DNA of 64,000 bases, from the NCBI GenBank assembly GCA_013423325.1, contig BLJB01000052.1, positions 1 through 64,000 of the forward strand, given 5' to 3'. Source of the stretch: Usnea hakonensis (Eukaryota; Ascomycota; Lecanoromycetes; Lecanorales; Parmeliaceae). A program made the translations under genes and the position numbers. This document shows positions 59,101 through 64,000 of this stretch, in pieces (the first letter of the stretch is position 1; each line of letters starts with the position of its first letter). The notes beneath the pieces were generated by a model. It saw nothing but the letters and a program-made list of their open reading frames with translations. It was not told where the DNA came from and did no database searches.

Positions 59101-60885
59101 AATAATAATTAAATAATATATTATTAATTATTATAATTATTAATATAATAAATCGTCTTAAAGTAAGATAAATAGATTATTAATACTATTATCTATTCTA
59201 TAAGTCTATTAGTAAGATATATCTATAAATTTTATTACCGACCTCTCTCTTTTAGAAAGTTTTAATATTATATATACTCTTATCTATCGTCTTATAAAGG
59301 AGAGATATTACGTACTATACTTCTAGAATAATAATAATACTTTAATTAAATTATTAATTTAAATCCTACTATAGAATCTTTACCGCCTTTATAAACTTCT
59401 AAACTTTATTATATTTAATAGAGAATTATAGTTTATATCTACCTTATAGAAGAGTCTATATAAAAAACTTAGAATCTAAGTTAACCTCTTAACTACTTAC
59501 TACTTTTAGATAGATAGATAGATTAAAAAAGTAAATTAAAATATTAAAAAAGACCTCTATATCTTTTATAATTATATATAAGATAATTAAACTAAGTAGG
59601 TCCCTATAATAAAGTTTATTAATAATAGTAATATAATTTTATCTATCTTTCTTACTCCTTTCTTTATAAATAAAGGATTTAACCCCTATATAAGCTTTAA
59701 TTCTAATATAATAGATTATAAGACTATAAGGGAAAGACTATAGGTCTTAAAGGCCGAAGATATTATTAAGAGAATAGAAGAGATCCTAGAATATAGTAAA
59801 AAATACTTAGAGGCCTCCTAAATCACGATAGAAAGATAAATAAATAAATATTATAAAGAAGTCTTATTTAATATTAATAATAAAATTTAATTATCTTCTA
59901 AATATATTAATATAATAAAGCCTTATAAAGACCTAGAGGATAAATAACTAGATCCCTATAAGATTATTTAGTAAATTAATATTATCTACTATCTAGATCT
60001 CCCTCGTATATAGTAGATCTATAATATATTCTATTTATAATATTTTTAGAAGTACCCCGATAACCCTTTTCCGGGATAGTAGAGATCTCCGCTAAAGCCG
60101 AAAGTCCTATTAAAGAATAACGAGTAGGACGTCGATAATATACTAGGCTCTCGATACTACTATAGCTATCTATAATATAAAGTTAAATAGATAGATATAT
60201 TAAGGGATAACGAGTAGTATTATATAAATAAAGGAGAGTTTAATAATATTAAAAAGATCGTTAAAGAGTTTTATAGATAATATTTAAAGGCTACTCGTTA
60301 ATATAAAATTTAACTCTATTAAAATAGTTTTAATTTAGTAATATTTTAAATATTACGCTATTTAACTACTTTTATAAATTTAAGTTAGATAGATCCTTTT
60401 TAGTAAATTACGACTAGAAAAGAAACTATTAAAAGCTCTAACTTCTTAATATCTATATTAAATAAGGCCTACTATATATACTCCTATTATTAATATATAT
60501 CTAAATATCCTCTAATACTACTAGTATTACCCCTAGAATATTATTATTACTAATAGTAATCTATATCAAAATTATCTTCTAATATTTAACCTTATTTCTT
60601 TAGAGAAAGTTTATAAATAAGGCTCTATAATTAAAATTAAGTTCGATTTAGTTCGGCTTAATAGTATCTAGCTAATAGAAGATCTTTATTCGATAATTTC
60701 CTCTCCGCTCCTAAATCGAATATTAAATTATTATTCTATATTAAAATATCTTTTTTATTAACTATTTTATTAATCTATAACTAAATCGCTTTATATTAGA
60801 AGCCCTAGAAAGGTATAATATTATATATATAATAAATATTATCTATTAAGGTATACGGATATACCTTCTAAAGGGGGGGGGGTAA
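56112..60885 (+). pseudogene. Gypsy5b partial gag-pol remnant
   Basis: Plus strand, colinear with 51110-55915. It starts in the second half of gag and includes RT (about 57550-58050), RNase H (about 58330-58750), integrase (about 59200-59620) and chromodomain-like segment (about 60140-60280). The damage pattern differs from Gypsy5a at many sites, so each unit was mutated separately. It lacks the gag start and has RIP stops in every frame. Confidence 0.83.
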
Positions 60886-61069
60886 TATTATAAGTATAAC
60901 TACTTATAGGGCTAAAGGAGATATATAACCTCCTTCCTATTCGGGTTTAACGCCTTAGTACCTCTCTACCTATATATCTTTCTTATATCTATATATAGAT
61001 TTTACCTCCTCATCAATTAAATCCTCGTTACATACCACTATTAACATTTGTCTAGTTGCAGTCCTAACA
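60886..61069 (+). repeat. Gypsy5 LTR c
   Basis: A 184-bp LTR with a mutated start (TATTATAAG) and an unmutated outer end (about 61010-61069, ending TTGCAGTCCTAACA). Confidence 0.92.
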
Positions 61070-61320
61070 TATAATAGTAGTATCTATTATTCTAGATATT
61101 AACTAGAATTTGACGGAGTTAACTGACTGGAGGATAATATTAAGGCTAACCCGATTAGGCTAGCTAACGCTCTCCCTAGTTCGAGTACGAAAAGAAGAAG
61201 GAAGCAGAAGGAAGGTCTCCTCGATTCCAGGAGGATAAGAGGGAGAAGAATGCAGTAACCATGAAGAAAGAGTGGCCATGAGGTGGAACCATGACAGAAA
61301 TCTTTGATCCCTCACGAACC
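61070..61320. other. Desert edge and 3' flank of the reductase gene
   Basis: Composition changes back to normal within about 40 bp of the last LTR. The rest is likely the 3' untranslated region of the gene at 61321-62451. No gene is seen. Confidence 0.55.
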
Positions 61321-62451
61321 TCACTTCTTGAAAGCCTTCACTTCCCACCTCCTAGGCTCAAGTCAGTCAGATCCGGAAGAGCCCGCAGACGCATACCACT
61401 ACTCACCACCAAGCCTTGAAATCCTGTGTTTCAACATTGATCCCAATGTCTCTCAACGCTTGATTGGATAGGTGAGTGTCGTAGGGTCGTTGAACTCCTG
61501 CTTTCGGGTCGTTTCCAGCTCTATCTGCGACCATACCATCGAGTTGAAGACCTAGGATCTCTGCAAATATTTGGCATATTTCAAATTTTGTAAAACAGTC
61601 TTTTTCAGATGAGAACTGCAAGATCTTAGGTAGTCCATGCTCCTCGCTATCTAAATATTTCGTAGCTGTATCCACGCACACACGGGCTACATCTTCGATG
61701 TTTGTTGGGTAGCGTTTTGCCCAGTCGTCCATGTAAATTCTTGCGTCTTTCTCCTGTGATCTCCACACAATGTCCATCAAGATATTCACAGCGCTCTCTT
61801 TATAAGTTTCGGCCTTGCCATATAATACAGGCACACGCAATACGACGCCGAGACCAGTTTCCTCGGTTGCCTGCAATATCGCCTTCTCACCCTCGAGCTT
61901 TGTCTGTCCATACATATTTGTAGGTTCTGGGTTTGCATGGGCCTCGTAGGGAGCTTCCCCCGGTCTGCTAGGAAATACATAGTCCGTAGAGATGTAGATG
62001 GGCAAAATGTTCATAGACGAGGTGGCATGAGCAAGATTTTTTGAAGCCTCAACATTGATCTTCCTGGCTTCCTCTGGATCGGCGTCACACTTGTCAGGGA
62101 ATCTGTTGGCGGCGCCTGCTGGAGTGAGCAGATAGGAATTCATATGGGGAATGCACTGGGGTTGCAATACGCTTACAGTGGAATACCACATCAGGTCTTA
62201 AGTTCAAGAAATTAGTCAAATCCTTCATTGTTAACAAGAAATAGATATTAGAGCTTCGAAAGAAATACTCACTTGACTTCTTGCAATGCTGACAAGATCT
62301 CAGCTGGATCGAATAAGTTGATCTTGAGGGTTATAGGAGGGTTGGCTCGCGTGAAGCCAGTGCCCACGACCTGAAATATGGGAGTTAAAGCTTGTGACAC
62401 CTGACGACCAAGGAATCCCGTGGCGCCGGTCACCAGTGCGGTTCTGACCAT
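61321..62451 (-). CDS. NAD(P)-dependent reductase/epimerase, MAT2B/RmlD-like
   Basis: Extended short-chain dehydrogenase resembling the beta (regulatory) subunit of methionine adenosyltransferase and dTDP-4-dehydrorhamnose reductase. I read four exons: 62451-62273, 62196-62177, 62115-61407, 61351-61321, frame kept, 312 residues. All three introns (76, 61 and 55 nt) have GT-AG ends. Seen: dinucleotide-binding GATGFLG (residues 9-15), PDVVFHCAANRFPDKC (61-76), ISTDYVF (108-114), YGQTK (135-139, the Y-x-x-x-K catalytic pair) and the C-terminus WWRWEVKAFKK from the last exon. The 20-nt second exon is easy to miss. Fungal members are usually annotated as epimerase family or MAT2B-like; a regulatory role in S-adenosylmethionine synthesis is possible but not shown here. 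It is probably cytosolic; no signal peptide. Confidence 0.9.
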
Positions 62452-63455
62452 GAAAGAGGTTCTTTCAATGATGATGCTGTATGAATGCTGGGTAAAAGAA
62501 TGTGTCTAACGTTGAATGATGAAAAGATGGAAACACGATATCAAAAAGAAAAAAATTCTGGCAGTCATGCCAATAACCTCATCGTTATCTATGTATTGAC
62601 CATTTGAATTCGCGGGTACATAAGGGGTGCTGGAGGTCCTAGGCAGCATCGAACTCTTCTCTACAGTCATCCATAAAGGACGGCTAGTAATGAAAAGATG
62701 ATTGTCCAAGGCAGACGCGTTATCCAAAAATTCCCATACGATCCGAAGACCATAAGGAGTGGTCATAGTTGTAGTTTTCAACTAGCAAAAACGAGATCTC
62801 GGACGAATCCTCACTGACGCTCGTCATGCCCTTGCACTCAGATGAAGAGGAAAAAAAAAAAAAAGAGAAACAAAATTTGTGAACAAGGAATTTATAGAGC
62901 TTACGGGCTAGCGTGAATACCGGGTAGCTAGGGTGTATTCTGCTCGGCATGCAATTTGCTCTAGGGCTGACATATTATATTTGCTGGCAAATTTTTGCGT
63001 TTGCTTTGCTGTATTTCTTAGTAACTACTTGCCGTCATTCACTGTCTCTTTCAGTAGAATATGCCTATCTGCACTCTCCATTTCAGTCGACCCATTATAC
63101 CCGTTGTCACTAGTCCTCGTCGTCCTTGTCAGCATTGCCATGCCACCTCCTGACTTTGCGACAATTCCGACCGTGGTTGAATGTGGCTTTCTGCTTCCTT
63201 GTTCCCTAAGCCTTTCTGCAAATTCTGTCTCGAATTTCTATTTAGGCTTCCTTCCGTCATTGCAGTGCTAGTGATGTCGCTGTCTTGGAATGGCTGGCAA
63301 GGAAATAGCAGCTTTTGGATGGCCAGTGGAGAAAGGTGCCCTTTTCTCTACGCATGACCATGGAAGTCCAGGTCTCCAGCCCATGATTCCAACAAAGACG
63401 CCTTGTGAGCAGGATATTCATAGTAAATACCGGTTTGAGGAGGAGCAAATTACAA
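62452..63455. other. Intergenic region between two minus-strand genes
   Basis: About 1 kb holding the 5' region of the reductase gene and the 3' flank of the condensin gene. A long A-run (T-run on the minus strand) lies near 62852-62866. Open stretches exist on both strands (62506-62781 minus, 62933-63271 plus), but neither resembles a known protein or shows convincing start context, so I do not call them genes. Confidence 0.55.
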
Positions 63456-64000
63456 CTATTCGTCCTCGTCATTCAGAAGCTCTTCCAACAAAGAGTCTTG
63501 TACTTCCGTTATGCCTTCGTCTTCCAAACCTTCCATATTAACATCCTCTTCGTCAGCCATAACCAATTCTTCCACCTTTTGCTCCTGTAAAGTAGTCAGG
63601 CCGCCGTCTCCTGCAGCCGCCTGCGTATCCTCTGACTCTCGCACGACTTTCTCTGCTTCTCCCAAAGCTCTGCTCAAGGCTGAATGCAATTTGTTGAGAG
63701 CATTTCGGGAGGGCGCGTCTTGGGCGATGTTTTTGTCGATAGCTCCTGCAACAAGCTCAGTCGTGCTTTGCAGCTTCTTGGTCTTGGAAATTGCGCTTAT
63801 GTATAGCTTGCCGAGCATGGCTATAACTGCTTTCTTCCCTTCTTCTGTGTCACCCATTAGCACCATCAGAGCCTGCTAGTGATCGTCGAAATCTCTCACT
63901 TGAACATCCATGGTTTACAGCCTCTTCCAAAAGCCTCGCTGCCAAATCAAGGTGGATTTCACAGTCTACAGCCCTGACTTCACTCTTTCCAGCCTCGTCC
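63456..64000 (-). CDS. cnd3: Condensin complex subunit 3 (Cnd3/Ycg1/CAP-G), C-terminal part
   Basis: C-terminal end of a probable CAP-G type HEAT-repeat subunit of condensin, which with the SMC ATPases compacts chromosomes at mitosis in the nucleus. The gene begins beyond base 64000. Visible are an exon 64000-63919 (EIHLDLAARLLEEA), an intron 63918-63873 (46 nt, GTAAAC donor, TAGCAG acceptor; acceptor choice tentative) and the last exon 63872-63456. The last exon reads ALMVLMGDTEEGKKAV, LGKLYIS, then VAGAIDKNIAQDAPSRNALN and LHSALSRALGEAEKVV, ending in a very acidic tail DSLLEELLNDEDE. The RNAL-K-H segment and the acidic tail are what I recall of fungal Cnd3 proteins; I cannot check it by search. 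About 1.0 kb separates it from the reductase gene. Confidence 0.7.

Larger units (their letters stand above)
56112..61069 (+). mobile_element. Gypsy5b: 5'-truncated second unit of the tandem
   Basis: Directly after LTR b the sequence aligns with the inside of Gypsy5a from about 51110 onward, so about 1.5 kb of 5' internal sequence (start of gag) is missing. From there it follows Gypsy5a colinearly to LTR c (60886-61069). RT reads YFNN at 57917-57928 (YLNN in 5a). Integrase, chromodomain-like segment and polypurine tract (AAGGGGGGGGGG) are in the same order. LTR a and LTR c are flanked by the same TATA tetranucleotide. Confidence 0.88.

Noticed and set aside
62506..62781. Minus-strand open frame upstream of the reductase gene
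   Set aside because: It is 80-90 codons long with no recognisable domain and ends in a hydrophobic run; it is more likely 5' untranslated or promoter DNA.
62933..63541. Plus-strand open frames between reductase and condensin genes
   Set aside because: They have low-complexity Ser/Leu composition, lie antisense to the condensin 3' end, and match no family.

Overview
This window is nuclear DNA of a filamentous ascomycete (Pezizomycotina). Three genes with short introns of roughly 45-76 nt sit in two normal-composition islands: about 36.84-41.2 kb, and 61.07 kb to the end. Everything else is an AT-rich desert made of nested retrotransposons. In the desert the dinucleotides CpA and TpG are almost absent and replaced by TpA, while CpG, CpT and CpC survive. 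That is the footprint of repeat-induced point mutation (RIP), a pezizomycotine defence that mutates duplicated DNA. No transposon open reading frame remains intact.

Left desert (1-36.84 kb). It opens with the 3' end of a Tad-like LINE (1-554) and unclassified AT-rich DNA. A 1.78-kb LINE-related element (1954-11328, minus strand, 13-bp target duplication) is split by a Ty3/Gypsy element, 'Gypsy1' (2354-9938, minus, 180-bp LTRs, target duplication AGGCT). A second Ty3/Gypsy element with a chromodomain, 'Gypsy3' (11908-33935, plus, 169-bp LTRs, duplication AATAC), has itself received four insertions. These are two non-coding mini-LTR (TRIM/SMART-like) elements (14048-15407, duplication ATCGA; 20138-21458, duplication ATCTA), a complete 'Gypsy2' (21602-29496, minus, 169-bp LTRs, duplication AATTT) inside the chromodomain, and a second 1.78-kb LINE-related element inside its 3' LTR (32026-33805). 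A 452-bp TRIM (36122-36573, duplication GTAAT) that is hardly RIP-mutated closes this side. It carries matches to the A and B boxes of a Pol III promoter.

Gene island 1 holds a single complete gene on the minus strand, the TPR subunit of RNA polymerase III factor TFIIIC (Tfc4/Sfc4). I reconstruct six exons and 1050 codons; one intron appears to be GC-AG.

Right desert (41.2-61.07 kb). A 23-bp minisatellite is split by 'Gypsy4' (41364-48243, plus, 204-bp LTRs). About 1.1 kb of unclassified DNA follows, then a tandem array LTR-internal-LTR-truncated internal-LTR of another chromodomain Ty3/Gypsy family (49414-61069, plus).

Gene island 2 holds, both on the minus strand, a complete four-exon gene for an NAD-dependent reductase/epimerase of the MAT2B/RmlD type (312 codons), and the 3' end of a probable condensin subunit 3 gene that runs off the window. 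The three genes have housekeeping roles and no evident shared pathway. I saw no complete tRNA, rRNA, CRISPR array or secondary-metabolite gene. Repeat family names such as Gypsy1 are local labels.
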